Notes under the pieces: generated by a model
Database searches by the model: none
What the model saw: the letters and a program-made list of their open reading frames with translations, nothing else
Told to the model about the DNA's origin: nothing
Part shown: in pieces, positions 33,827 to 43,185 of the stretch
How positions within the stretch are numbered: the stretch's first letter is position 1
How the letters are laid out: each line of letters starts with the position of its first letter
Program-made: the position numbers and the translations under genes
Assembly (NCBI GenBank): GCA_900769075.1
Contig: CAAGFE010000060.1
Coordinates: forward strand, 1-64,000
Reading direction: 5' to 3'
DNA length: 64,000 nucleotides
Origin: Clostridia bacterium
GTDB taxonomy: Bacteria; Bacillota; Clostridia; Christensenellales; Aristaeellaceae

Positions 33827-34495
33827 ATGATCGAAAAACTGCTGACCCGCTTTGAAAACCGATTTGGCCGTTACCACGGCTTTCGGAACCTGATTCAGTT
33901 CATCGTTGCTGCGACGGCAGCTGTGTATGTGTCTGATTTGGTGCTGGGATCCACCATGGGCTTCTATTTGTCGGGGTACCTTGCCTTTAACCGTGGCGCA
34001 ATTCTCCGCGGGCAAATCTGGCGCGTCTTCACCTTCGTGATCACGCCCCCCTCCACGAGCATCCTCTTCATCCTCATGGAGCTCGGCTTCCTCTATTTTA
34101 CCGGCACGATGCTCCAAAATCGCTGGGGCACGCTTCGTTTCAACCTGTTCTACTTCACCGGTATGCTGGGCAGCGTCATTGCCGGCTTTATCACCGGATA
34201 TGCCACGACCTATTACCTGAATCTGTCGATGATGCTTGCAGTGGCCATCCTGTACCCGATGATGCAGGTCAACCTTTACGGCATCCTCCCGCTCAGGATG
34301 AAGTGGCTTGCACTGCTTGATGTGGTGCTTCTGCTGCCGGGCCTGATCAATGGCTCATGGGGTGAGCGGATTGCGATCCTGATCTCTTTGCTGAATGTGC
34401 TGCTGTTCTTCTTTGACCGTCTGTTGGATCAGTTGAAGGATGCCAAGCGCCGCTATGAATGGAAGAAAAACTGGCGAAAGGGTTCCTGGCGCTGA
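33827..34495 (+). CDS. Rhomboid-like membrane protein lacking catalytic residues
   Basis: 222-residue protein with about six membrane helices. The first loop has the rhomboid-type GQIWRVFTFVITPP, but the GxSG catalytic serine motif reads LNLSMMLAVA and the last helix (IAILISLLNVLLFFF) has no histidine. It should therefore be a pseudoprotease that binds rather than cleaves membrane proteins, or a DUF of similar fold. A basic C-terminal tail follows (DAKRRYEWKKNWRKGSWR). It lies between pgsA and a two-component system. Confidence 0.75.
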   Translation: MIEKLLTRFENRFGRYHGFRNLIQFIVAATAAVYVSDLVLGSTMGFYLSGYLAFNRGAILRGQIWRVFTFVITPPSTSILFILMELGFLYFTGTMLQNRWGTLRFNLFYFTGMLGSVIAGFITGYATTYYLNLSMMLAVAILYPMMQVNLYGILPLRMKWLALLDVVLLLPGLINGSWGERIAILISLLNVLLFFFDRLLDQLKDAKRRYEWKKNWRKGSWR

Positions 34496-34527
34496 TGCCC
34501 ATCCGCGAGGAAAGGTGAATTGACAAC

Positions 34528-35199
34528 ATGTTCAAGATTCTGATTGCCGAGGATGACGCGGAGCTGCGTCAGCTGTTCGCCCATGTGCTGAAGAAAAACG
34601 GCTATGACATCACCGGCGTGGACAACGGCAAAAAGGCACTGGATGCACTGACGAACGATTACTATGACATGGTCATCTCCGACATCATGATGCCCGTGAT
34701 GGATGGATACGAGCTGGTTCGCAGCCTGCGTGAAATCAACAAGACGATTCCCGTCATGATGATCACTGCCAAGGACGCCTTCGATGACATGCGGATGGGA
34801 TTTCTTTCCGGTTCGGACGATTACATGATCAAGCCGGTCAACGTTAATGAGATGGTGCTGCGGGTGGGCGCGCTGCTGCGCCGGGCGCAGATGATCACCG
34901 AGCGGAAGCTGACCATCGGGAAAACGGTGATGGAATGTGACTCGATGACTGTCACCCATGAGGGCGTGAGCTGTGTGCTGCCCCAAAAGGAGTTCATGCT
35001 GCTCTACAAGATGGCGTCTTTCCCTGGAAAGATCTTCACCCGTCAGCAGCTGATGGATGAAATCTGGGGATATGATACCGGGACGGACAGCCACACGGTG
35101 GATGTACACATCGGCCGTTTGCGCGACCGGTTCCGCGACGAAAAGGACTTCAAGATCGTTACCATGCGCGGCGTAGGGTATAAGGTGGTCAAGCAATGA
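34528..35199 (+). CDS. OmpR/PhoB-type response regulator
   Basis: 223-residue regulator. The receiver domain has acidic pocket E8-D9-D10, phosphorylation site D52 (VISDIMMP), Thr in MMITAKDAF and Lys in IKPVN. A winged-helix DNA-binding domain follows (about 130-222, KEFMLLYKMASFPGKIFTRQ, HTVDVHIGRLRDRFRDE, GVGYKVV). It pairs with the histidine kinase whose start overlaps its stop. The regulon is not visible here; the flanking SGNH hydrolase is a candidate target. Confidence 0.96.
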   Translation: MFKILIAEDDAELRQLFAHVLKKNGYDITGVDNGKKALDALTNDYYDMVISDIMMPVMDGYELVRSLREINKTIPVMMITAKDAFDDMRMGFLSGSDDYMIKPVNVNEMVLRVGALLRRAQMITERKLTIGKTVMECDSMTVTHEGVSCVLPQKEFMLLYKMASFPGKIFTRQQLMDEIWGYDTGTDSHTVDVHIGRLRDRFRDEKDFKIVTMRGVGYKVVKQ

Positions 35200-36245
35200 T
35201 TCAGAAGACACGGAAGAAAAACAAGGAAAAGCTGCTCAACATCCGGCTTTTGTTCATTATGGTTTCCATGCTGGAAATCCTGGGCACCCTGGTCATCGCA
35301 ACCCTGTTGTCATGGCTTTCCAAGCTGCTTCTCAACCGTGTTTTTGAGGTGCCGGATTATGTCCTGCTGATTCTTTTCAGCGTCCTGATTGGCGTCACAC
35401 TGTCCATCGTGATCAACTATATCCTTTTGCGGCCCGTCGTGAAGCTGTCGAAAGCCCTCAAGCAGGTTGCGTCCGGGGATTTCGGCATCCGTTTGCAGTC
35501 AGACAGCAGAATCCTTGAAATCCGGGAATCCTACGATAATTTCAATCTGATGGTTCGTGAGCTGGAGGCGACCGAAACCCTTCAGACGGATTTTGTTTCA
35601 AATGTGTCCCATGAATTCAAAACCCCCATCAACGCCATTGAGGGCTATGCCACGCTGCTTCAGGGCAGCAGTGAGGATCCCCAGCAGCAGGCCTATGTTG
35701 ACAGGATTCTAATGAACACGCGGCGTCTGTCCACGCTGGTCGGCAATATTCTGCTGCTGTCGAAGGTCAGCAATCATGCCATTCCCACGGCCCTGAGCAG
35801 TTTCCGGGTGGACGAGCAGATTCGCCAATGCATCGTTCTGCTGGAGCCTCAGTGGACAGAAAAGAACGTTGAATTCGACGTGGATATGGACGAAGTCACC
35901 TGGAATGGTCCGGAGAACCTGATGCATCACGTTTGGAGCAATTTGATCGGCAATGCCATCAAGTTCGGCCCCAAGGGCGGTTTGGTGCATATTGCGCTGA
36001 AAAAGACCGACGGTCGGGTTGCTTTTTCAGTGCAAGACGAGGGAATTGGGGTTCCGGAGGAAGAAAAGCAGCGCATCTTCCACAAGTTCTATCAGCTTGA
36101 CAGCTCGCACAAGCAGGAGGGCAACGGTCTTGGCCTTGCCCTGGTCAAGCAGTGTGTGGACAGCTGCGGCGGGGAAATCCGCGTTGAAACCCCCACTGAA
36201 GGCGGCTGCCGCTTTGTTGTGGAGCTGCCCGACGCCCAGGCCTGA
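35196..36245 (+). CDS. Sensor histidine kinase
   Basis: 349-residue kinase with two membrane helices (about 15-39 and 55-78) separated by only some 15 residues, so it has almost no external sensor domain and probably reads a membrane signal or partner. A HAMP-like region follows (RPVVKLSKALKQVASGDFGI). Phosphoacceptor H139 lies in SNVSHEFKTP; N box WSNLIGNAIKFGPKGG; G boxes DEGIGVP and GNGLGLALV. This layout with a short loop recalls intramembrane-sensing kinases of envelope stress. Start ATGA overlaps the regulator stop. Confidence 0.95.
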   Translation: MIQKTRKKNKEKLLNIRLLFIMVSMLEILGTLVIATLLSWLSKLLLNRVFEVPDYVLLILFSVLIGVTLSIVINYILLRPVVKLSKALKQVASGDFGIRLQSDSRILEIRESYDNFNLMVRELEATETLQTDFVSNVSHEFKTPINAIEGYATLLQGSSEDPQQQAYVDRILMNTRRLSTLVGNILLLSKVSNHAIPTALSSFRVDEQIRQCIVLLEPQWTEKNVEFDVDMDEVTWNGPENLMHHVWSNLIGNAIKFGPKGGLVHIALKKTDGRVAFSVQDEGIGVPEEEKQRIFHKFYQLDSSHKQEGNGLGLALVKQCVDSCGGEIRVETPTEGGCRFVVELPDAQA

Positions 36246-36268
36246 ACGAATTGAAGGAGGGGATTCGG

Positions 36269-37699
36269 ATGAAAAAGCTCATGATTTTCCTGTTTGCGCT
36301 CATGCTTTTCGCCACGGCAACGGCCGAGGAGGACAGGATCGTCATTGAACTGTTTCACGGTGAAGCCACTGTTCCCGGCGCCTGGCAGCTGGCTGCCAGT
36401 GTGAACACAACCAACGCCTATGGCAGCTTCGATCCTTCGCTGATCTCGGAAGACGGATGCTTTGTGGTGGCATACACCGGCACGCCGGATGGCGTTTATC
36501 TGGCGCTGTCCGAGTGGCAGCGCGGCGTATGGTCGCAGACGAATGCTCCTTCCTCCTGCGTTGCAGAAGGGGATAAGTTCATGGCAACCTTCACTTATGA
36601 CCAGCTTCTGAGCAGCTACGGCAGCAGTGATTTCTCCGATGTGGATCAGATCTGCGTCGGCTCCGCCAATGCGGTCGGAGAAACAACCATTCTGGGGATC
36701 ACCTGGTACGGCAAACCTCTTCAGGACGAGCTTGGCGCGGACGCCGTGCTGTTCCGCGGAGCAGCGTCTTCCAGCGCCGAAAACAGCAATCTCGCATTCG
36801 TTTTCACCAGGCATGCGGGCGGCGAGTTTGACGCATCCGTGATTGGCACGGGAGCTTGTTTCTATGCTGAATACACCGGCCCCCAAAACGGCGTGTACCT
36901 GGCGCTTTCCAGCCATTCCGGCGCGACCCAATGGGCACGGGTGAACCCCAGTGAAGTCATCGCGCTGGGCGACAGCACCTACGGCGCCTACTTTGACCTG
37001 AATGACATGGTCAAGGCTTGGGGCCATCATTTCGCCATGCTGGATCAGCTCACGGTCTTTTCTGCCGCCTCGGAGACTGTTACCCTGCGGAAGCTGGCTT
37101 ATTTTTCCGGTGAAGGAGAACCTCTCGATTCTTCGGATGCCTGCTGGGTACGGCCCGATACGGGCATCGCTTTCATCGGCGACAGTATCTGCCAGAACGC
37201 TCAGCTCATCTATGGCGACTGGAACACGATTCTTGGCCGCACGGATTGCTGCAATTACGGCATTGGCGGACAGACCACCAAGGAACTCGCTGCGCGCATT
37301 GGCGATGTGGCCAACCGCGATTACAGCCAGGTGGTCTTCATCTGCGGCATCAACGACATCGGACGCGGTCACACCAACGATCAGATCGTCGGCAATTTTG
37401 ACCAGATGATTCAGACTATCCGCCAGCTGAATCCTGACTGTCAGTTCCTGCTGGTCAGCGTGCTTCCGACCACCAGCGCGTTCTACGCGGGACAGCAGAA
37501 CAAGATATGCCAGCTGAACCAGGCCTACGAAGCTTATGCGACAGGGATGGAGGGCGTGACCTATGTGGATGCCTATTCCGCATTCACGGACAGGGCGGGC
37601 GCATATGCCTATCCGGAGCTGCTCTCCGACGGCCTTCACCCCAATCAGGCGGGATATGCCAGGCTGGCGGAGATTCTCACACCCTATCTGATCCCATAA
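36269..37699 (+). CDS. Secreted SGNH/GDSL hydrolase
   Basis: 476-residue exported protein. Signal peptide MKKLMIFLFALMLFATATAE (about 1-20). Two tandem beta domains of roughly 130 residues each follow (both have a FDPSLI/FDASVIGTG.CFYAEYTG-type start and VYLALS), perhaps carbohydrate-binding. The C-terminal SGNH domain starts near residue 297 with FIGDSICQN (Ser about 306), then GIGGQT, GINDIG and DGLHPNQAGYARLA with the catalytic Asp/His. It probably removes acyl groups from a polysaccharide or wall polymer. ATG 36269 follows AAGGAGGGG. It is 23 bp from the kinase gene. Confidence 0.85.
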   Translation: MKKLMIFLFALMLFATATAEEDRIVIELFHGEATVPGAWQLAASVNTTNAYGSFDPSLISEDGCFVVAYTGTPDGVYLALSEWQRGVWSQTNAPSSCVAEGDKFMATFTYDQLLSSYGSSDFSDVDQICVGSANAVGETTILGITWYGKPLQDELGADAVLFRGAASSSAENSNLAFVFTRHAGGEFDASVIGTGACFYAEYTGPQNGVYLALSSHSGATQWARVNPSEVIALGDSTYGAYFDLNDMVKAWGHHFAMLDQLTVFSAASETVTLRKLAYFSGEGEPLDSSDACWVRPDTGIAFIGDSICQNAQLIYGDWNTILGRTDCCNYGIGGQTTKELAARIGDVANRDYSQVVFICGINDIGRGHTNDQIVGNFDQMIQTIRQLNPDCQFLLVSVLPTTSAFYAGQQNKICQLNQAYEAYATGMEGVTYVDAYSAFTDRAGAYAYPELLSDGLHPNQAGYARLAEILTPYLIP

Positions 37700-37710
37700 C
37701 AGGAATTTTG

Positions 37711-37752
37711 CCCATGGATGATGTGCTTACGTCCATCCATGGGTTCTTTCTT
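37711..37752 (+). terminator. Terminator after the SGNH hydrolase gene
   Basis: CCCATGGATG/CATCCATGGG perfect 10-bp stem (37711-37743) followed by TTCTTTCTTT. From here to 37848 I see only a 7-bp hairpin CGCGGTT/AACCGCG (37823-37839) and no gene. Confidence 0.8.
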
Positions 37753-37848
37753 TGTTGCAGAGGACGCCTTGTCGCTGCGCCGGCTCTTCCGGTATGAGCT
37801 TTTCGTGTGCCCTTGCAGACCACGCGGTTCAAAACCGCGAAATAGTCG

Positions 37849-37877
37849 TTGATTTTTTTCACAAGTTGTGATAGCAT
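37849..37877 (+). promoter_or_regulatory. Promoter upstream of dprA
   Basis: TTGATT (37849-37854), 17-bp spacer, TAGCAT (37872-37877); moderate match. Confidence 0.5.
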
Positions 37878-37970
37878 GTCATGGCGCAAGCAAAGCTGTT
37901 TTCTTTAAGCACTTTTATTTTTCCCGCTTATTTGGCATATATTTACATTTCTTGTGAAAGGGGGAGTTAT

Positions 37971-39077
37971 GTGCGGTACACACGGGAGGACGGCTGCAGA
38001 GCATGGCTGACGTACGCCCTTCTGTACGCTGATGTCCTGCATGAACTCCTTGAGGAATATGGCAGTGCGCAGGCAATCTACGACAGGTTTGTCAGCAGGG
38101 GCAGCAGTTTCCTGAAAGGCAGGGTGAGCGAGTACGGCCTCGCCCAGCTGAAGGAGCACAGCCAGCGGGAACAGATGCATCAAATGCTGCTCACCATGCA
38201 GCGGTTGGACATTGGCATCCTCGGCATGGATGATCCAGGCTATCCCGACAGCCTGCGTAACATCCAGTCTCCTCCGGCGCTGCTGTTTTACCGGGGGAAT
38301 CTCAACTGCCTGATGGGCAAGTGCATCGCGGTGGTCGGTTCTCGCAAGGCGTCCCCGCAGGGCGTGGACGTAACCGTCAGAATCTGCCGTGAGCTCAGTG
38401 ACGCCGGCGTTACCATCATCAGCGGGCTCGCCATGGGCATTGACGCCGCTGCCCACGAAGGCTGCCTGGAGGGCGAAAGCCCGACGGCTGCGGTTCTCGG
38501 CTGCGGCATTGATGTGGATTATCCGTTGGATAATCTCGATCTCAAGGAACGTATCGTGAAACGCGATGGGGTGCTGTTGAGCGAGTATCCGCCCGGGCTC
38601 CGTGCCAGCAAGCAGGTGTTTCAGGTCAGAAACCGCATCATTTCGGGCCTCGGCAAAGCACTGCTGATGATGGAAAGCCGGATTCAGTCCGGCAGCATGC
38701 TGACGGTTCAGCATGCGCTGGATCAAGGCAAGGAGGTTTACGCCTATCCGGGCATTCCCGGCACGGAATGGGCCGAAGGCGCACATCAGCTGCTCCGGGA
38801 GGGTGCAAACTACTTCACTGGTGCACTGGATATCCTGGAGGATCTCGGCTGGGATGGGGCTGCACCGCGTCCCACGCCGCAGCAGATCAAGGAGCTGCCT
38901 GCCATGAGCGACGACCAGCGGAAGATATTTGCGCTGCTGAGCAGGGGAGAAATGTCCTTCGACCAGCTGGCGGCAGAAACTGACCTGGCGGCGCCCGCAC
39001 TCACCGTTGCCCTGACCATGCTCCAAATGAACGGAATTGTCAAAGCGATGCCCGGAAAATGCTATTGCCGGGTCTGA
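37971..39077 (+). CDS. dprA: DNA-processing protein DprA
   Basis: 368-residue DprA/Smf. The Rossmann core has CIAVVGSRKASPQG, ISGLAMGIDAAAHEGCL, VLGCGIDVDYP, SEYPPG and RNRIISGLGKALLMME. A C-terminal winged-helix-like domain follows (SDDQRKIFALLSRGEMSFDQ). DprA loads RecA on incoming single-stranded DNA in natural transformation and is widespread outside it. GTG 37971 was chosen since it follows AAAGGGGGAG and gives the usual length; an ATG 90 bp upstream has no site. topA follows within 36 bp. Confidence 0.92.
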   Translation: MRYTREDGCRAWLTYALLYADVLHELLEEYGSAQAIYDRFVSRGSSFLKGRVSEYGLAQLKEHSQREQMHQMLLTMQRLDIGILGMDDPGYPDSLRNIQSPPALLFYRGNLNCLMGKCIAVVGSRKASPQGVDVTVRICRELSDAGVTIISGLAMGIDAAAHEGCLEGESPTAAVLGCGIDVDYPLDNLDLKERIVKRDGVLLSEYPPGLRASKQVFQVRNRIISGLGKALLMMESRIQSGSMLTVQHALDQGKEVYAYPGIPGTEWAEGAHQLLREGANYFTGALDILEDLGWDGAAPRPTPQQIKELPAMSDDQRKIFALLSRGEMSFDQLAAETDLAAPALTVALTMLQMNGIVKAMPGKCYCRV

Positions 39078-39112
39078 CAAGAAACGAACCATATTTCGGA
39101 GGAATAGGATTT

Positions 39113-41251
39113 ATGGCGCCAACAAAACAGAAACTAATTATTGTCGAATCTCCCGCCAAGGCGCGCACCATCAGCAAATTTCTTGGCAAGGGCTATAAGG
39201 TGGAAGCCTCTCAGGGCCATGTGCGCGACCTGCCCAAGAGCCAGATCGGTGTGGATGTGGACGATGATTTCGCCCTGAAGTACATCACCATCCGTGGCCG
39301 CGGCGACATTTTGACCCGCATCCGCAAGGAAGCACGGAACGCATCCCAGATTTACCTCGCAACCGACCCGGACCGCGAGGGCGAGGCAATTTCCTGGCAC
39401 CTGGCCGGTATTCTCGATATGGACATGGACAAGCCCTGCCGTATCGAGTTCCACGAGGTCACCAAGAAGGCCATCCAGGCGGCGCTCAAGAACCCGCGTA
39501 AGCTGGATATGGGCCGCGTGGATGCGCAGCAGGCGCGCCGCGTGCTGGATCGTCTGGTGGGCTATAAAATCAGCCCGCTGCTGTGGGCAAAGGTCAAAAA
39601 GGGCCTGTCCGCCGGTCGAGTGCAGAGCGTTGCGACCCGTATGGTCGTGATGCGCGAGGAAGACATCGAGGCCTTTATCCCGGAGGAGTACTGGGATGTC
39701 CTGGTGAAAATGAACGTTCCGAACCTGCGGGGCCGCAAGGCGCAGTTCTCCGCCCGTCTGGCTTCCATCGACGGCAGCAAAGCCGATATCACCAACGCAG
39801 AGGAAGCCCGGCAGGCGGTGGAACGCATCAACAGGGCACACTTTGCCGTTTCCAGCGTGAAGATTGGTGAAAAACGCAAGGCACCCGCTGCGCCCTTCAC
39901 CACTTCCAGCCTTCAGCAGGAAGCAAGCCGCAAGCTGGGCTTTACCACAGCGAAAACCATGCAGGTCGTGCAGCAGCTCTACGAAGGCATTGATCTGGCA
40001 GGGGAGGGCACCCAGGGTATCGTGACCTACATCCGTACGGATTCTGTCCGGATCAGCGATGATGCGCTGGCCGGCCTTCGCACCTATATTGGCGAACGTT
40101 TCGGGGCGGAGTATCTGCCGGATAAGCCCAACGAGTTCAAGGGGCGCAAGAACGCGCAGGATGCCCACGAAGCCATCCGGCCCACCGATGTGAACCGCAC
40201 GCCGGAGAAGATCAAGGATTCCCTGACCAAGGAACAATACAACCTGTATCGCCTCATCTACAACCGTTTCCTGGCCTGCCAGATGAAGCCTGCCCTCTAT
40301 GAAACCATGACCATGGAGCTGACCGGTGACGGCGTCGGCCTGCGATTCTACGGGGAGCACAAGAAGTTCGCCGGCTTTACCTCGGTTTACGAGGAAAGCC
40401 TGGATGACGAGATCGCCTCCACCGAAACCACGCTGCCTCAGCTCAAGGAGGGCGATGCCGTCGCTGTGGAGGACGTGCTCAGTGAGCAGCATTTCACCCA
40501 GCCCCCGAGCCGTTACACCGAAGCATCCCTCGTCCGCGCCCTGGAGGAAAAGGGCATCGGCCGTCCCTCCACCTATGCGCCGACCATCACCACCATCATC
40601 GCCCGCGGATATGTCAGCCGCGAAAAGAAACGCCTGTATCCCACCGAGCTGGGCCGCATGGTGACCGATATGATGGAGGAATACTTCGAGGATATCGTTG
40701 ATACCGAGTTCACCGCGGAGCTGGAGGACAAGCTGGATACGGTGGAAGAGGGAGAGATGGACTGGAAGCAGATCATCCGCGAGTTCTACCCGAATTTCAA
40801 AAAGGAGCTGGACATTGCCGAGCAGCAGATCGAGAAGGTCGAGATCATGGATGAGCCTTCCGACGTGCCCTGTGACAAGTGCGGCGCGATGATGGTCTAC
40901 AAGATGGGCCGATTCGGACGCTTCCTGGCCTGTCCGAACTTCCCGGATTGCCGCAACACCAAGCCGATCCTCAACTATATCGAAGCCCCCTGCCCGGAAT
41001 GCGGCGCGCGCCTGATGGAAAAGACCAGCCGGAAAAACCGCAAGTTCTTCGGGTGTGAGAAGTATCCCGAGTGCAGCTTCGTGTCCTGGGAAAAGCCCGT
41101 GGTGGAGAAGTGCCCCCAGTGCGGCAGCTATATGGTGGAAAAGCGCGGTCGAAAGGGCGAGCTTTGGCACCTGTGCGCCAATGAAACCTGCCATTACCGC
41201 GTAGAAGTCCAGCAGGACGAGGGCGCGGACACGGAGGATGCGGATGACTGA
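39113..41251 (+). CDS. topA: DNA topoisomerase I
   Basis: 712-residue type IA topoisomerase, which relaxes negative supercoils. The TOPRIM domain starts KLIIVESPAKARTISKFLGK, with the acidic triad in ATDPDREGEAISWH. The active-site tyrosine is Y306 in GIVTYIRTDS. Three C-terminal zinc ribbons follow (CDKCGAMM...CPNFPDC, CPECGARL...CEKYPEC, CPQCGSYM...CANETC), the last with a longer Cys spacing. dprA-topA-trmFO order is the standard Firmicute one. The stop overlaps the trmFO start. Confidence 0.97.
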   Translation: MAPTKQKLIIVESPAKARTISKFLGKGYKVEASQGHVRDLPKSQIGVDVDDDFALKYITIRGRGDILTRIRKEARNASQIYLATDPDREGEAISWHLAGILDMDMDKPCRIEFHEVTKKAIQAALKNPRKLDMGRVDAQQARRVLDRLVGYKISPLLWAKVKKGLSAGRVQSVATRMVVMREEDIEAFIPEEYWDVLVKMNVPNLRGRKAQFSARLASIDGSKADITNAEEARQAVERINRAHFAVSSVKIGEKRKAPAAPFTTSSLQQEASRKLGFTTAKTMQVVQQLYEGIDLAGEGTQGIVTYIRTDSVRISDDALAGLRTYIGERFGAEYLPDKPNEFKGRKNAQDAHEAIRPTDVNRTPEKIKDSLTKEQYNLYRLIYNRFLACQMKPALYETMTMELTGDGVGLRFYGEHKKFAGFTSVYEESLDDEIASTETTLPQLKEGDAVAVEDVLSEQHFTQPPSRYTEASLVRALEEKGIGRPSTYAPTITTIIARGYVSREKKRLYPTELGRMVTDMMEEYFEDIVDTEFTAELEDKLDTVEEGEMDWKQIIREFYPNFKKELDIAEQQIEKVEIMDEPSDVPCDKCGAMMVYKMGRFGRFLACPNFPDCRNTKPILNYIEAPCPECGARLMEKTSRKNRKFFGCEKYPECSFVSWEKPVVEKCPQCGSYMVEKRGRKGELWHLCANETCHYRVEVQQDEGADTEDADD

Positions 41252-42584
41252 TTTGCATGCAACGGTTGTCGGGGCGGGCCTGGCAGGCTGTGAGGCCGCC
41301 TGGCAGCTGGCACAGCAGGGGATTTCCGTCACCCTGATTGACATGAAGCCGGAAAAAATGACGCCGGCTCACCACAGCCCGCTTTTTGCGGAGCTGGTTT
41401 GCTCCAACTCCCTGCGTTCAGACCGCCTGACCAATGCCGTCGGGCTTCTGAAGGAGGAAATGCGCCTGTGCCATTCGCTAATCATGGCGGCGGCGGATGC
41501 GGCACGGGTTCCGGCCGGCGGCGCGCTGGCGGTGGATCGGGATCGGTTTTCCGGGTTTATCACCAATGCGCTGACGGAGCATCCCATGGTGACGGTGGAG
41601 AGCAGGGAAGTCACCGAAATTCCGGATGGCCCGGTCATTATTGCCACCGGCCCGCTGACCTCCGATGCGATGAGTGAGACCATCGCCCGTCTGCCGGGGC
41701 TGGATACGCTGAATTTCTACGACGCGGCTGCGCCCATTGTGACCAGAGAATCCCTCAACATGGATCGCATCTTCCGCCAGAGCCGCTACGGCAGGGGAGA
41801 CGACTATCTCAACTGCCCCATGAACGAGGAGGAGTACAACGCCTTTGTGGATGCGCTGCTTGAAGCGGAAACGGCCGACATCCACGGTTTTGAGGAAACC
41901 AAGGTGTTCGAGGGCTGCATGCCGGTGGAATCCATGGCGCGCCGCGGCCGGATGGTGCTTGCCTTCGGCCCGATGAAGCCCGTTGGCCTGGTGGACCCTC
42001 GCACCGGCAAGGAAGCTTTCGCCGTGGTCCAGCTCCGCCAGGACAATGCGGCCGGCACCCTGTATAACCTGGTTGGCTTCCAGACCCGCCTCAAGTGGCC
42101 TGAGCAGAAGCGCGTATTCGGGCTGATTCCGGGGCTGGAGAACGCCGAATACGCCCGCTACGGCGTGATGCACCGAAATACCTTCCTGCACTCTCCCGGC
42201 TTCCTGAATGCCCATTTTGAGATGCGCAGCCGTCCCCGGTGCTATTTTGCCGGACAGATGACCGGCGTGGAGGGTTATGTGGAGAGTGCCGCCAGCGGTT
42301 TGATCTGCGGCCTGTCCCTTGGACGGGATTTGAAGGGCCTGGGTACGGTGGAACTGCCGGGGATCACGGCGCTGGGCGCAATGGGCCGATACATCAGCAC
42401 GCCGAACAGCCACTTTCAGCCGATGAACTGCGCCTTCGGGCTGATTGACGGCCTGGTGATTGACAAACAGCACAAAAAGATCCGCAACAAGCAGGAACGC
42501 TATACCGTGATATCCGAGCGCTCGCTGGCCTTCATGCGGGATTGGTGCAGAGCGATCTATGACGCGGACGAGGCTTCATGCTGA
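41244..42584 (+). CDS. trmFO: tRNA (m5U54) methyltransferase TrmFO
   Basis: 446-residue FAD- and folate-dependent enzyme that makes ribothymidine at tRNA position 54. The dinucleotide-binding start is VVGAGLAGCEAAWQLA, followed by AELVCSNSLRSD with a conserved cysteine, and FAGQMTGVEGYVESAASGL near the C-terminus. ATG 41244 follows GGAGG inside the topA end; overlap is 8 bp. In Bacillus a xerC (codV) gene comes next; here hslV follows directly. Confidence 0.96.
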   Translation: MTDLHATVVGAGLAGCEAAWQLAQQGISVTLIDMKPEKMTPAHHSPLFAELVCSNSLRSDRLTNAVGLLKEEMRLCHSLIMAAADAARVPAGGALAVDRDRFSGFITNALTEHPMVTVESREVTEIPDGPVIIATGPLTSDAMSETIARLPGLDTLNFYDAAAPIVTRESLNMDRIFRQSRYGRGDDYLNCPMNEEEYNAFVDALLEAETADIHGFEETKVFEGCMPVESMARRGRMVLAFGPMKPVGLVDPRTGKEAFAVVQLRQDNAAGTLYNLVGFQTRLKWPEQKRVFGLIPGLENAEYARYGVMHRNTFLHSPGFLNAHFEMRSRPRCYFAGQMTGVEGYVESAASGLICGLSLGRDLKGLGTVELPGITALGAMGRYISTPNSHFQPMNCAFGLIDGLVIDKQHKKIRNKQERYTVISERSLAFMRDWCRAIYDADEASC

Positions 42585-42630
42585 TTTCATGTCAGCTTGC
42601 TATGCTCTCATCCGACAGGAGGTTGATTAC

Positions 42631-43170
42631 ATGAGCATTGAACTCAGGGGCACGACCATCTGCGCGGTATGCAAGGATGGGAAGATTGCCATCGCCGGTG
42701 ATGGTCAGGTGACCATGGGGGAGAACGTGATCTTCAAATCCAACGCGCGCAAGGTTCGCCGCCTGTATGGCGGCAAGGTCGTTGCAGGCTTTGCCGGTAC
42801 GGTGGTGGACGCTTTCACCCTGTTTGACCGGTTTGAGGAGAAGCTGACCCAATGCAACGGCAACCTGGAGCGGGCTGCGGTGGCGCTGGCCCAGCTCTGG
42901 CGCAGCGAGCAAGGCATGCGCCAGATGAACTGCATGATGATTGTTGCCGATAAGGATCAGCTGCTGGTTCTCAGCGGGACAGGCGAAGTGATGGAGCCGG
43001 ACAGCGGCGTGGTTGCGATCGGCTCCGGCGGCAATTATGCGCTTTCGGCAGCCCGTGCGCTGGTGGAAAACACCGACCTGTCCGCCCATGATATCGCGGA
43101 AAAAGCGCTGCACATCGCCGCGTCCATCTGCGTGTACACCAACGATAACGTGATCGTTGAAGATGTGTAA
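42631..43170 (+). CDS. hslV: ATP-dependent protease subunit HslV (ClpQ)
   Basis: 179-residue proteasome-like peptidase. The core starts GTTICAVCKDGKIAIAGDGQ, where the Thr of TTI is the nucleophile in most HslV. Here six or seven residues (MSIELRG) precede it, a short propeptide or a Ser-type start as in Bacillus CodW, in which Ser2 is the nucleophile. Partner HslU is encoded 15 bp downstream. ATG 42631 follows ACAGGAGG. Confidence 0.95.
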   Translation: MSIELRGTTICAVCKDGKIAIAGDGQVTMGENVIFKSNARKVRRLYGGKVVAGFAGTVVDAFTLFDRFEEKLTQCNGNLERAAVALAQLWRSEQGMRQMNCMMIVADKDQLLVLSGTGEVMEPDSGVVAIGSGGNYALSAARALVENTDLSAHDIAEKALHIAASICVYTNDNVIVEDV

Positions 43171-43185
43171 AGGAGGTCGAGTGAA

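Noticed and set aside
37790..37870. tRNA-like element ahead of dprA
   Set aside because: GGTTCAAAACC resembles a T-arm, but no acceptor, D or anticodon arms can be built around it.
39134..41344. 736-codon minus-strand open frame over topA
   Set aside because: It mirrors the codon pattern of topA, as is common in GC-rich DNA; the topA domains on the plus strand are unambiguous.
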